Assembly: GCF_000468015.1 (NCBI RefSeq)
Contig: NZ_KI260449.1
Location: 18,011 to 82,010, forward strand
Length of the DNA stretch: 64,000 bases
Source of the DNA: Ruminococcus callidus ATCC 27760
Lineage (GTDB): Bacteria > Bacillota > Clostridia > Oscillospirales > Ruminococcaceae
Reading direction: 5' to 3'
The notes beneath the pieces were generated by a model, which worked only from the letters and a program-made list of their open reading frames with translations, ran no database searches and was not told the DNA's origin. Below are positions 45,881 through 54,634 of this stretch, in pieces. Positions within the stretch are counted from its first letter, which is position 1, and every line of letters starts with the position of its first letter. The position numbers and the translations under genes were made by a program.

Positions 45881-46183
45881 CTAATTAGCCATGAACTGTT
45901 TCATACCCTGCGACTTTGCACCGGGGTTATCGTTACCATAGCCTTCGATCAGGTTTACAACGCCCCATACGCCCAGACCGGCACCAATCAAGATGCAGAC
46001 AGCCTTCAAAACGGTTTCTACGGTGTCCAAAAAGCTGCTAGTGTCTACAGATGCACCATCTGCAAAAACGGTCATAGACAGCATTACGCCCATGCACAAT
46101 GCTGTAACGGCTGCTGCAATCATCTTTTTGATGCGAGCAGTATTCTTCAGGGTTGCTACTTTTGCAATCATCATTTTCTTCAT
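45881..46183 (-). pseudogene. maff2, N-terminal part (interrupted by element B)
   Basis: The 100-residue frame contains a signal-like start (MIAAAVTALCMGVMLSMTVF), then TVLKAVCILIGAGLGVWGVV and NLIEGYGNDNPGAKSQGMKQ, then FMAN and a stop supplied by element B. Maff2 proteins are small two-helix membrane components of ICE transfer channels. Joining to 35130-35212 gives ...KSQGMKQLMAGLALILLGI. GGAGGAAAAGC precedes the ATG. Confidence 0.88.
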
Positions 46184-46198
46184 TGCTTTTCCTCCAAG

Positions 46199-47086
46199 TT
46201 AGATAAAATCAAGTTCTTCTGTGCTTACGTCCGTTTCAATTTCTGGTTCTGATGAAGCTTGCATCGCTTGAAATGTTTCAATAGGTTCGTCTGGCGAAAT
46301 TTGAGCATAGCGTGCATTCTTTTCTCTTTTTCGCTTGATATACGATGCAATGTCAAACATATTCTGGGGATTGGAATCCATGAGCAAAGGGTATCGTTTG
46401 TGTTTTGTAATATCATATTTACGGGAGAAAAACGGACGAACTCCACGAACTTGTAAGATACACTTGCTGCCATCCATTGTGTTTAGATCATCTTGTGACA
46501 TCAACTCCTTTCCAAGTTTTTTGTAGTTCATACCGTAGGATTCTGACTGTCCTCGTGTTCTGGAGGTATCGTAGTCGTCAATGGTCTCTTTTCCAAGAGA
46601 TTCGGAGATCTCTTTGAGCGTTGACTTTTCTTTGCCACCCAAGAACAAGGTGGAATCGCAGTTTCCCACGATAGTATCTGCATTGTCCTTGTAGATCGCT
46701 TTTAATTGCGATTGTGCTTGCAGGATAATGCAGGCTGATATTTCTCGACTACGAATAGTCGCTATCAGTTTATCGAAATCTGGAATTTGCCCGATATTGG
46801 CAAATTCGTCCAGCAAGCAGCGAACATGATGTTTTAATTTTCCGCTGCCGTCCGGATTGTTGTCTGCTTTTGTGCAAAGCAAGTTAAACATTTGGGTGTA
46901 CAACATTGCCACCAGAAAATTGAAAGTGGCGTCTGTGTCCGAAATGATGATGAAAAGGGCAGTCTTTCGATCACCGATTTTATCCAGTTGCATTTCGTCA
47001 TATGCTGTAATATCCAAAACGGAATTGATAGAAAAGCAGGCAAGTCTTGCGGAGCATGAGATCAAAATGGATTTTGCAGTCTTACC
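46199..47086 (-). pseudogene. virD4/traG coupling protein, C-terminal part (interrupted by element C)
   Basis: The minus strand from the junction reads GKTAKSILISCSARLACFSI, then DRKTALFIIISDTDATFNFL, Walker-B region VRCLLDEFANIGQIPDFDKL and ILQAQSQLKAIYKDNADTIV, and ends TEELDFI. These are the C-terminal signatures of VirD4-like coupling ATPases that feed the relaxase-DNA complex to the channel. The N-terminal half is at 56608-57657. An internal Met (47065) could allow a short product, but it would lack Walker A. Confidence 0.9.
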
Positions 47087-47130
47087 AGAGACGAAAAGTC
47101 AAGGACTTTTTCATCAAATTCAAAAAGAAG

Positions 47131-47289
47131 TCACATTTTGCGGACTTCCTCACGGAGCAGACGCTTGATTTTGTCCTCCATTGTCTCCTTGGCGGTCTCG
47201 CTGAAATGCACACGGACGATATAGGTTGTCTTGCCGATCTGCTTTCTCACAGTCGGGCAAGGGGTACTGTTGGTTGCGGTATTGTTCAT
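47131..47289 (-). CDS. tnpW: TnpW family protein
   Basis: A 52-residue protein, MNNTATNSTPCPTVRKQIGK followed by TTYIVRVHFSETAKETMEDK. The IGKTTY-x-V-x-x-HFSET pattern is the hallmark of TnpW. AGGAGG stands 8 nt upstream of the ATG. It lies at the opposite end from the recombinase in the linear element, but becomes its neighbour in the circular form. Confidence 0.85.
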   Translation of the reverse strand: MNNTATNSTPCPTVRKQIGKTTYIVRVHFSETAKETMEDKIKRLLREEVRKM

Positions 47290-47349
47290 TCAAAATCCTC
47301 CTGTAAATGAAAAATGCCCGGTGACTGTTCATCATCGGGCGGTGTCAGT

Positions 47350-47430
47350 ATGAGGGAACAAGGCAAGGCGGCAACATTAAGGTATCTATAAAACCCTTGC
47401 CGTCTTTGCCACGCTTGCCGTGTTCCTGTT
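47350..47430. repeat. Large imperfect hairpin downstream of the RepA-like gene
   Basis: GGGAACAAGGCAAGGCGGCAA (47353 onward, broken here only as written) pairs imperfectly with TTGCCGTCTTTGCC and TTGCCGTGTTCC at 47398-47429. It could be a terminator or an origin-like structure; there is no long T-tract. Confidence 0.35.
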
Positions 47431-47431
47431 G

Positions 47432-49303
47432 TCAGTTTCGGAGATAGCAGACCCATGCGGTGCCGTCTTTCTCGGTCACAAGTCTGTCCCCGATACGGCT
47501 CTTTGCCGTTCTCATGGTGCGTGAGGAAATCCCACGCTCATTGACTGCCTTTTCCAGCTCTGCGCTCGGCATACGCTTTCCATCTGCAAGCAGTTCCAGA
47601 ATGAGCATTTGCGCCTGTGCGGTCTTGCTTTCGGTCTTGGCGGTGTCCGTCCCGGCAAGAAGCTCGTCAGCGGTAATGTCATAAGCTCCTATCCATTCAA
47701 AGCCTTTCTCGTCTCCCAGAGAAAAGGCAAGGGACTGTCCGGGCGGCGCAAGGGAGCTTTTCTCATGGATAAGCACCCTTGTTGTGGGGCTGTCCTTCAG
47801 CTTACCGATAAAGAGCAGACTGCGGACTGCCGCCGTAATGTCGATAGACCCCAATCCCCGGTAGGTGCTTTGCGTTCCTGCGGCTTTGTTCAGGTGTCCA
47901 ATCAGCACGATAGCGCACCCGGTAGCCTGTGCAATGTCTCCCAGACTGCGGAATATCGGGCGCACCTCGTTTGCCCGGTTCATGTCCACATCTGCGCCCA
48001 GAAACGCCTGCACCGGGTCAATGATAACAAGCCTTGCGTTGTTTTCCCGGATTGCCCTTGCTATGCGCTCATCGGCAAGGGTCAGCGGTGTGTCCCTATC
48101 GTCAATGACAAGCACTCTTTCAAGGTCTGCTTCCGCTTCCATCAGTCGGGGCTTGACGGTATCGCCCAGGCCGTCCTCTGCGGTCTGGTAGATGATGTTG
48201 AAAGGCTCAAGGGTTTCCATACCGGGCAAGGGCTTTCGGTTGGTGCAAGCCGCCGCAAGACGCATGGCAAAGTAGGTCTTGCCCTCGCCGGGGTTGCCCT
48301 GTATGATGGTCAGCTTTCCAAATGGGATATACGGAAACCATAGCCAATCCACGCTCGTCAGCTCCACATCAGCCATACGGAGCATTGGGACAGGCTGGGC
48401 GGTGGGCAGCTCTCGCATCGTGATTGTCTCGGCTATGAATTTGCGGCTGGGAATGTCCCCTTGCTGACGGAGAACATCGTTCCAGTCTTTCCTTGCCGGG
48501 ACAAGGCGAATGACGGCGATCTCGCCGGGAATGTCCTGTGCCAGCCGGGTGCAGGCTTCACTTCCTGCGGTGTCGCTGTCAAGGCAGAGGAACACTTTTC
48601 GGGTGTCCTTGCGTTCAGAAAGGAAACGGTCAAGGGCTTTGCCTGAAACGCCGCCCAGGGCAAGGTAGCTCCTTGTCTGCCAGTCCTGCGGATAAAGGCA
48701 GATAAAGGACAAAAGGTCAATCGGTGCTTCAAAGACAAAGAGCTGGTTGCCGTTTCCCTCATAGTGGAACGGATAGGATTTGTCAGACCCGGCAATGTCC
48801 TGTCTGAATGGGTCTGCCGTTCCTCGCACATGGGCGTATCTCGGCGTACCGCTTCGGTCTCTGCCGACAAACACAGCATTGTGCCGCTTTGCGTCCTCGT
48901 AAATATCCCCGGAAAGAAGAAAAGCCTCAACAAGCGTTTTGTTGAGACCTCGGCTTTCGCAAAGATATTGAATTGCTCTGTCGGCTGTTCTGTTGTGCAA
49001 GGGCAAGTGAAACGCTGTGGGCGGTGCTGTGGCGGCTTCGGTCTGCCCCTCGCCGCTTTCGCCGGTCAGAAGCTGGACGGCTTCGGGAAAGGACTTGCCG
49101 TAAAACTCCATGACAAAATCAATGGGATAGCCGCCCTTGCTCTGGCTGTGTCGAAACCACTTGTTTCCACGGACGGTCAAGCTGTCATGTTCTTTCCAGC
49201 GGTATTCTCGTCCGCTTTTGATTAGCGTCTCTCCCTGTGTGCGGAGAAAATCTTCCAGACTGACGGCGTTTGCCCGGTCAATCTGCGCTTGGGTATAATT
49301 CAT
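47432..49303 (-). CDS. Primase/RepA-like replication protein (DUF3991, Toprim, RecA-like ATPase)
   Basis: A 623-residue fusion. Residues 1-90 are a CHC2-like/DUF3991 region (REYRWKEHDSLTVRGNKWFR). A Toprim-like segment follows (QLFVFEAPIDLLSF ... FLCLDSDTAGSEACTRL). Then comes a RecA-like ATPase with Walker A IIQGNPGEGKTYFAMRLAA and Walker B RLVIIDPVQAFLGADVD, and a C-terminal winged helix. It probably replicates the circular form. The ATG overlaps the relaxase stop (ATGA). Confidence 0.9.
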   Translation of the reverse strand: MNYTQAQIDRANAVSLEDFLRTQGETLIKSGREYRWKEHDSLTVRGNKWFRHSQSKGGYPIDFVMEFYGKSFPEAVQLLTGESGEGQTEAATAPPTAFHLPLHNRTADRAIQYLCESRGLNKTLVEAFLLSGDIYEDAKRHNAVFVGRDRSGTPRYAHVRGTADPFRQDIAGSDKSYPFHYEGNGNQLFVFEAPIDLLSFICLYPQDWQTRSYLALGGVSGKALDRFLSERKDTRKVFLCLDSDTAGSEACTRLAQDIPGEIAVIRLVPARKDWNDVLRQQGDIPSRKFIAETITMRELPTAQPVPMLRMADVELTSVDWLWFPYIPFGKLTIIQGNPGEGKTYFAMRLAAACTNRKPLPGMETLEPFNIIYQTAEDGLGDTVKPRLMEAEADLERVLVIDDRDTPLTLADERIARAIRENNARLVIIDPVQAFLGADVDMNRANEVRPIFRSLGDIAQATGCAIVLIGHLNKAAGTQSTYRGLGSIDITAAVRSLLFIGKLKDSPTTRVLIHEKSSLAPPGQSLAFSLGDEKGFEWIGAYDITADELLAGTDTAKTESKTAQAQMLILELLADGKRMPSAELEKAVNERGISSRTMRTAKSRIGDRLVTEKDGTAWVCYLRN

Positions 49304-50796
49304 CGGGATAGTTCCTCCTTTTTGTGTCGTGTTTGGGGTCGATTTTGGTGCATTTGTTCCTCTGTACGCTCGTTAAATCGGGCGGCAGTATCTACACATG
49401 ACTTGACCTTCCAAAGACGGTGTAAATCGTCTCTGACAGTCTTAAACTCGCCATAGGTGGTGTTGTGCGCCTGTTCCAGCTCGTCATACTCTTCGGTCAG
49501 CTTTTTCATATCCACCTTGCCGTCCGGGAACTCTCCGGTCAGCTTGCGTCTGGCGGCGTAGAACTGTTTCAGTTCCGCTTCATGCTCTGCCTTGTACTTG
49601 GCTCTGGGCTTCTCAAACTTGATTTTCTGCAAGCCGTCATAGACAGGCTTCAAGCTCTGGAAAGCAGCGGAGCTGTCATAGAGCTGCTTAATTGCTTTCA
49701 TTCGGGCGGTCTGTTCGTCCAGCGTTTTCTTCAAACTCTCTGTGGCAGCACTGTGTTCGCTGACACGGCGTTCCAAATCCTCAAGGGAGTAAATGCCGTT
49801 TGCCCGGAGATAATTGAAAGTATCGTTCATCTCCTTTAGGTTGCTGATTTTGCCTTTCTGGGAATACGCCCCGGCTTTGCGCTGGGTGTAATAGGCGTTC
49901 AGCAGAGAAACAAGGTCGGGTGCCTGTGGCTTGGCAAGCTCGGCTTTCATATCCGCTATCCAGCCCATAAGCGAAGTGATTTTCTTCTTGATGTCCCGGA
50001 TCACGGCGTTGGTGGCTTTGATCCAGCGGTTGAACTCGCCTTTCTCGGTGCGGATACCTTTCTTCTCCATTGCCCGGACGGTTGCGCCTTCATGGATAGT
50101 GGGAAGTAAATCCACGCCTTGCCGTTCATAGCTGCGGTGGTCGATACGAACATCAAGCCCTTTTTCCGCAAACTTGGCATTGCATAGCTCCGCCCATGTC
50201 TGCCGCCAATGTTCCAGCGTTTCGGGACTGCCCCAGTCGGTAGTGGGAACGGCATTGAAAACATACTCGCCGTTCTGGTCTCTGATACGATTTCCGTCCT
50301 CGTCCAGCTCGTACACTCGTCGTTGCTTTAGCCCCCATTTACCGTCCTGCTCGATGGGGCGGATGGGACAAAGCACATGGAAGTGTGGGTTTGGTATGCC
50401 GCCGTCCTCCCGGTCTGGCTGGTGTACGGCGAAGTCAACCACCATGCCACGGCTCACAAAGTTCTCCAATAAAAATCGCCTTGCAAGAGCGATGTTTTCC
50501 TCAAGGGAAAATTCATTCTGCAAGGCAATGTTAAAGCTGTATGCAAGCTGGGCGTTCTTTCCACGCTCGGCTTTTTCCACGGCGTTCCATAGGGTCTGGC
50601 GGTCTGCGTATTCTGGCGGTGCATGGGACGGCAAGAGAATGTCAGAGCAGATCACGCCGCCCTTGCGGGTGTAGTCGCTGTATTCGCCGTAATACTCGCT
50701 ATACAATCGCTCCCCGGCACGGTAGGCGGCAGAAGCAATAGCGGACTGTCCTGCGCTTCGCTTAGTCTGCGTGACGCTCAGATGAAATAGTGCCAT
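49300..50796 (-). CDS. mobA: MobQ-type relaxase of element C
   Basis: A 498-residue MobA/MobL relaxase. MALFHLSVTQTKRSAGQSAI and ASAAYRAGERLY form the catalytic N-terminus, FAVHQPDREDGGIPNPHFHV carries the metal-binding His residues, and KFAEKGLDVRIDHRSYERQG is conserved. A coiled-coil tail follows. It recognises the nic at about 51425. It overlaps the DUF3847 gene by 35 bp. Confidence 0.93.
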   Translation of the reverse strand: MALFHLSVTQTKRSAGQSAIASAAYRAGERLYSEYYGEYSDYTRKGGVICSDILLPSHAPPEYADRQTLWNAVEKAERGKNAQLAYSFNIALQNEFSLEENIALARRFLLENFVSRGMVVDFAVHQPDREDGGIPNPHFHVLCPIRPIEQDGKWGLKQRRVYELDEDGNRIRDQNGEYVFNAVPTTDWGSPETLEHWRQTWAELCNAKFAEKGLDVRIDHRSYERQGVDLLPTIHEGATVRAMEKKGIRTEKGEFNRWIKATNAVIRDIKKKITSLMGWIADMKAELAKPQAPDLVSLLNAYYTQRKAGAYSQKGKISNLKEMNDTFNYLRANGIYSLEDLERRVSEHSAATESLKKTLDEQTARMKAIKQLYDSSAAFQSLKPVYDGLQKIKFEKPRAKYKAEHEAELKQFYAARRKLTGEFPDGKVDMKKLTEEYDELEQAHNTTYGEFKTVRDDLHRLWKVKSCVDTAARFNERTEEQMHQNRPQTRHKKEELSR

Positions 50797-51121
50797 CGGC
50801 TTTCAACTCCTTTTCTCTGTTCGCTTGGTTGGTGTGAGTAATCGCCATGTGACGGACGGCTCGCTGGACTTCGGACAGAGAAAAGATGTACTCCATCAGC
50901 TCTGTCATTTCGGTGCGTGTGAGATCTTTGACCTCCGGGGCAAGGCTCTCAATCGTGCCGCCCAGATTGCAAAGACGATGGGTGCGTTTCTGCCTTTCGC
51001 CTTTCTCCAGATATTTCTTTCTGTTCTCAAGACGGTTGAGCTTGTGCTTCTCCTGTGCAAGCTGCGTCTCGGCTCGTTCCTTTTCGGCTCGGAGCTGTTC
51101 AAGGGTTTTCGGTTTTGTCAT
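50762..51121 (-). CDS. DUF3847 family protein
   Basis: A 119-residue protein from ATG 51121 (MTKPKTLEQLRAEKERAETQ), site GGAGGTC. Coiled coil, then RTHRLCNLGGTIESLAPEVK. It is the counterpart of the gene at 41955-42251. It lies between oriT and relaxase, as relaxosome accessory genes usually do. Confidence 0.85.
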   Translation of the reverse strand: MTKPKTLEQLRAEKERAETQLAQEKHKLNRLENRKKYLEKGERQKRTHRLCNLGGTIESLAPEVKDLTRTEMTELMEYIFSLSEVQRAVRHMAITHTNQANREKELKADGTISSERHAD

Positions 51122-51504
51122 TGTGATTGACCTCCTTTTTTGATTTTTGGGATAAAAAAAGACCGTCAACTTTTCGCATAGTGCGACCAGTCAACGGTCA
51201 GTTTTTCGGTATTCAGTTTTTCAAACTTGCTGGCGGCGAACAGCATTTTATGCTGTTTGCGGACGGCAAGTCCACAAGGGATAGCCGCTTTAGCGGCGCA
51301 AGGGGGTGTAGCCACCTTGACGGAACGAAGTGACGCAACATTCTCGGTCAAGCAGTTTTCTTCTGCTGACGGAGAATGAAGCTCCGCAGGACGCACGATA
51401 CTCCCGATAGGAGAGTATAGAAGTGCGCCCTTTAGTTCCTAAAGGGATTTTCTTCTGACCCAAATTACATAAAATGTAGATCAAGACATTTCTAAGAGGT
51501 ACTC
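51122..51504. other. oriT region of element C (MobQ nic)
   Basis: About 380 bp without a gene. ATACTC (51398-51404 area) and GAGTAT (51412-51418 area) form a dyad, followed directly by AGAAGTGCGCCCTTTAG at about 51419-51435. AAGTGCGCCCT matches the pIP501/RSF1010-type nic. A CCCTTTAG/CTAAAGGG hairpin follows. The arrangement (dyad, nic, hairpin) is the same as in element B. Confidence 0.8.
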
Positions 51505-52119
51505 TCAGATTTTCACAACATAAGGTTCATCTTCAATAATACCCTGATCGTGGGTAACAATGATAACCGTTTTACCTTCTTCATTGAGTTCGTGCAATAA
51601 CCTCATAACAATATCTCTATTTTTCTTGTCAAGTGAGCCAGTAGGTTCATCTGCCAAAACAACAGAACATTTTTTCATCATAAGACGAGCTAAAGCAACT
51701 CTCTGTTGTTCACCACCGGAAAGCTGATAAACTTTTTTGTTAACTTCCTTTGATAACCCCACACGATTAAGAGCTTCTTTAAGTGATACTTTAGTTCGGC
51801 TTGATTTTTTAATCAAACTTAAATTTTCTTTAACTGTCTTATTTTCAAGCAGTGCAAAATTCTGAAAAAGAAACCCCACTGTATCCGCAAAAAAACTGTT
51901 TTTATTTTTAAGCCGGGTAATATTCAGCCCTTCGATTATGATACTGCCGCTATCCGGCTTTTCGATACCACCAATCATATTGAGCAAAGTGCTTTTTCCA
52001 CTGCCGCTATCCCCGCTGATTACTACAAAACTTCCATCCGGAATTTCCAAATTAAAGTTGGAGAAAATTATTTTCTCTCCAAATGCTTTATTTAAGCCAC
52101 GAATTATAATCATAAACAT
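51505..52119 (-). CDS. ABC transporter ATP-binding protein (lactococcin-972 type)
   Basis: A 204-residue ATPase with Walker A SGDSGSGKSTLLNMIG, signature QLSGGEQQRVALARLMM, Walker B CSVVLADEPTGSLD and H-loop VIIVTHD. The size and partner are those of ABC proteins found with DUF1430 membrane proteins (lactococcin-972 immunity/export group). It may export or protect against a bacteriocin. ATG 52119 or 52113 is the start, with AAAGGTGG just upstream. It overlaps the permease by 4-10 bp. Confidence 0.88.
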   Translation of the reverse strand: MFMIIIRGLNKAFGEKIIFSNFNLEIPDGSFVVISGDSGSGKSTLLNMIGGIEKPDSGSIIIEGLNITRLKNKNSFFADTVGFLFQNFALLENKTVKENLSLIKKSSRTKVSLKEALNRVGLSKEVNKKVYQLSGGEQQRVALARLMMKKCSVVLADEPTGSLDKKNRDIVMRLLHELNEEGKTVIIVTHDQGIIEDEPYVVKI

Positions 52120-54074
52120 CCACCTTTCAAGGACTTTGAGATATTTGTTTTTTCAACCCACATAACATTTGTGAAAATGATTGCCATTTCAATAATGGTG
52201 AGCAATGCTCCAACCAGTAAAGCAATCCCGACACTTGCGTTAGATATAAAAAGCGAAACAATGCAAATCAATATCACAACGGCTATATTTTCTAAGAGAT
52301 TAACGGAAATAAATCTTTTGTGCCTTTCATAAAAGCGATAGCCCAAAACCTTTTTGAGGGAGATTTCCATCGCATTAAGTCTAAATTCCATTTTCACTTC
52401 AGATATGATGATAGCGATATCTAACAGCAATACTAATACGCAAAGAGAGCTTATAAAGCCAATCAGTTTCACGAGGAAACTATGACTATAAGTATAATCC
52501 TCCCCGACATTCGTCAGCATAAAATAGTGTGGACCAAGCTGTTCTGCATATTTTTTCGCAGCATTACGAATTGTGCTTTCATCGCATCCGTAGATCACCT
52601 CACCATTATATGTTCCTGTTTCGATATAACTTCCATTCAAAGCAACAGCCTCATTTGCCTGATAAATAACAATCGGATTTGTTGCTCTTGACAATCCGTC
52701 AATAGCCTCTTCTCTGTTCGAATTGAGATAATAAAATTGCTCTCTGCCAGAATATTCTTTATAAACAACACGCAGTTCTTCTGCATTTTGGGTAAGAGAG
52801 TCAATTTCCTCTTTTGCGATATCTTTGTATGATTCCGCATTTTTTCCCTTTGGCACGAAGACCACGATATCCTCTTTTTCATCATCTTCAGTAAGCATAT
52901 CAGAAAACCCTTGCAGCATATCTCTGGCATTATGATTTACAAAAATATAATTATCCGTATCGCTTATCCGGCTGCCTATGCAGACCACCGGATTTATAGT
53001 GTTGTATTCATTTTCGTAAAGGTCATTCCAAAATTCGCTCTCTTTGGATTCCTCCTCATTTTCTTCAAAAGGAGGTTCAATCTGCATAACTCCAAAATAG
53101 TAATCATTATAATGATTTTCTAAAAGAGTAGTGTTTGTAAGTAAATTACCTTGAATGCTACTGAGATTTGTAGTTATTGTAAAAATCGTCATAGCAGTAG
53201 CAAATACTTTAAGACCGTTCAGAAGATAAAACATACCTTTTTTATCTGAAGCATTGGCAAAGGCTTTTTTTACATCAAAGCGGACAAAAGCAGCATAAGG
53301 AATTACGGAAAGAACTGCTCCGGCACAATACACTGCCAAAATGAGATGATCTTCATACGCTCCCGATATAAATTGAGAAACAAGCAACTTTGCTAAGACG
53401 AATAATGCAGCATATGAAATCATATCAGCCACTACAGCTTTTAGAGCAATCACAGCAGCATTTTCGCCCAGAGAAGCTCGTACAACTACTTCCTTTTGTC
53501 TGCGTATCACCTCAATCATATTAAGTACAATCATCAATATGGCAACCAGGCCCCAAACAATGAACATCATATCAGTTTCGGTTGATTGCCAAAACTCTGG
53601 CTGCGATATAGAATATTCTTTTGCCAAATCTTGATATGTGGCAATAATGTCATCATCGTCACCGATATAGCTGACCATTATTTCCTGTCCATTGCCTGTG
53701 TTTTTTGCTTCTCTAAAATCTTCAAATTCTATTACGGTGATTCCGCCTATCAAAGCCGTATATGTTTTTTCCTCAATATCCATTGTGCTTTTAAGACTAT
53801 CCCGAACAACGGTATCATCACCATAAATATAAAGTCTTGTCTGATAATTAGAAACTCTCTGATTAAAAGTCGAAAAAATATGAACACCATGCTTCTCAGC
53901 TGTATCTTCTGCATTGGCTAAAAATGAATCCATATCGTCATTAGTAGTTGTGTATCTGGACGATAAATAATAAGCACCATTAAAGTTCCAGAGCATATTT
54001 TGATATACTTCAGCTTGCATAACAAAAGCAAAAATAATCGTAATCAACAGCAATATATTTCTTATATGTTTCAT
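52110..54074 (-). CDS. DUF1430 bacteriocin-associated membrane protein
   Basis: A 654-residue protein. An N-terminal membrane helix (NILLLITIIFAFVMQAEVYQ) is followed by an extracellular domain and a middle group of helices (MMFIVWGLVAILMIVLNMIE and RRQKEVVVRASLGENAAVIA, the MacB/FtsX-like loop). A second outer domain and C-terminal helices with VKMEFRLNAMEISLKKVLGY complete it. This is the layout of DUF1430 bacteriocin-associated proteins. No bacteriocin precursor gene is visible next to it. It is more AT-rich than the flanking genes, so it is cargo. Confidence 0.88.
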   Translation of the reverse strand: MKHIRNILLLITIIFAFVMQAEVYQNMLWNFNGAYYLSSRYTTTNDDMDSFLANAEDTAEKHGVHIFSTFNQRVSNYQTRLYIYGDDTVVRDSLKSTMDIEEKTYTALIGGITVIEFEDFREAKNTGNGQEIMVSYIGDDDDIIATYQDLAKEYSISQPEFWQSTETDMMFIVWGLVAILMIVLNMIEVIRRQKEVVVRASLGENAAVIALKAVVADMISYAALFVLAKLLVSQFISGAYEDHLILAVYCAGAVLSVIPYAAFVRFDVKKAFANASDKKGMFYLLNGLKVFATAMTIFTITTNLSSIQGNLLTNTTLLENHYNDYYFGVMQIEPPFEENEEESKESEFWNDLYENEYNTINPVVCIGSRISDTDNYIFVNHNARDMLQGFSDMLTEDDEKEDIVVFVPKGKNAESYKDIAKEEIDSLTQNAEELRVVYKEYSGREQFYYLNSNREEAIDGLSRATNPIVIYQANEAVALNGSYIETGTYNGEVIYGCDESTIRNAAKKYAEQLGPHYFMLTNVGEDYTYSHSFLVKLIGFISSLCVLVLLLDIAIIISEVKMEFRLNAMEISLKKVLGYRFYERHKRFISVNLLENIAVVILICIVSLFISNASVGIALLVGALLTIIEMAIIFTNVMWVEKTNISKSLKGGCL

Positions 54075-54249
54075 TTAAAATTCTTAAACCTCCTTTGAAT
54101 AGGTAACAGACACACGATTGCCCAAAATACTAATATGGATTTTTTCATACAACCACATTCTCTTGTTAGATTCTAATTTTCCGTTTTCTTTATTCGCATA
54201 AATTGTACCATAAAACTTGTGAACAATTCTACCGCAACTTTGGACTATA

Positions 54250-54284
54250 TGAGAAAAGTCCGAACAGTTTTCTGCCCGGACTTC
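54250..54284 (-). terminator. Terminator after tnpV of element C
   Basis: On the minus strand AGTCCG (54277-54282) and CGGACT (54257-54262) form a stem followed by TTTTCTC. It separates tnpV from the DUF1430 operon. The remaining 54085-54249 holds no supported gene. Confidence 0.7.
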
Positions 54285-54289
54285 CTCGC

Positions 54290-54634
54290 TCAATCATAAA
54301 TCAATTCCGCTTTCACAATCTCCTCTGCCTGTGCCTTGCAAGCGTTCATCTGCCGCACCCATTCCATTTGATTATCGGCTTTCAGTTGCTCGGTCACGCC
54401 GTACTGCTTTGCCAGCTTCGGCACGATCAGCTCCATTCGGTTTTGTGCCGCTTCTTCAATCTCGGCGCAATGCTCAAAGAGCCTATCGGATAGCACCAGC
54501 TCATTGAACAGTATCGGGCGGTGCATTTCCAGATACGCCTTGCGGAGTCTGCCGTAGTGTCCGAGGGGCTTTGTCTTGCGGATAATGATGTTCGGGATAA
54601 GATAATCACCGTTCTGTGTGTAAGTGATATTCAT
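54290..54634 (-). CDS. tnpV: TnpV family protein
   Basis: A 114-residue protein with the TnpV features ITYTQNGDYLIPNI, PLGHYGRLRKAYLEMHRPIL, HCAEIEEAAQNRMELIVPKL and NQMEWVRQMNACKAQAEEIV. It shares the family with 45114-45491 but is clearly divergent. Its start overlaps the recombinase stop by 4 bp, so it is co-transcribed with it. Confidence 0.88.
   Translation of the reverse strand: MNITYTQNGDYLIPNIIIRKTKPLGHYGRLRKAYLEMHRPILFNELVLSDRLFEHCAEIEEAAQNRMELIVPKLAKQYGVTEQLKADNQMEWVRQMNACKAQAEEIVKAELIYD

Larger units (their letters stand above)
35205..45901. mobile_element. Element B: 10.7-kb IME inserted in maff2
   Basis: Bounded by AGCCATGAGCTGTTT (35205-35219) and AGCCATGAACTGTTT (45887-45901), one mismatch in 15 bp, inside a split maff2 gene. 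It carries a large serine recombinase at its left end (35316-36986), a primase and helicase pair, a MobQ relaxase with a nic region at about 41940, TnpV and regulators near the right end, and unknown cargo (41282-41608, 44122-45084). It is GC-richer than the surrounding ICE. MAFF2-targeting IMEs are known from streptococci (general knowledge). Confidence 0.9.

Noticed and set aside
54084..54293. 69-codon minus-strand frame upstream of the DUF1430 gene
   Set aside because: Its only start is TTG inside the tnpV terminator, with no ribosome site; no bacteriocin-like features were seen.
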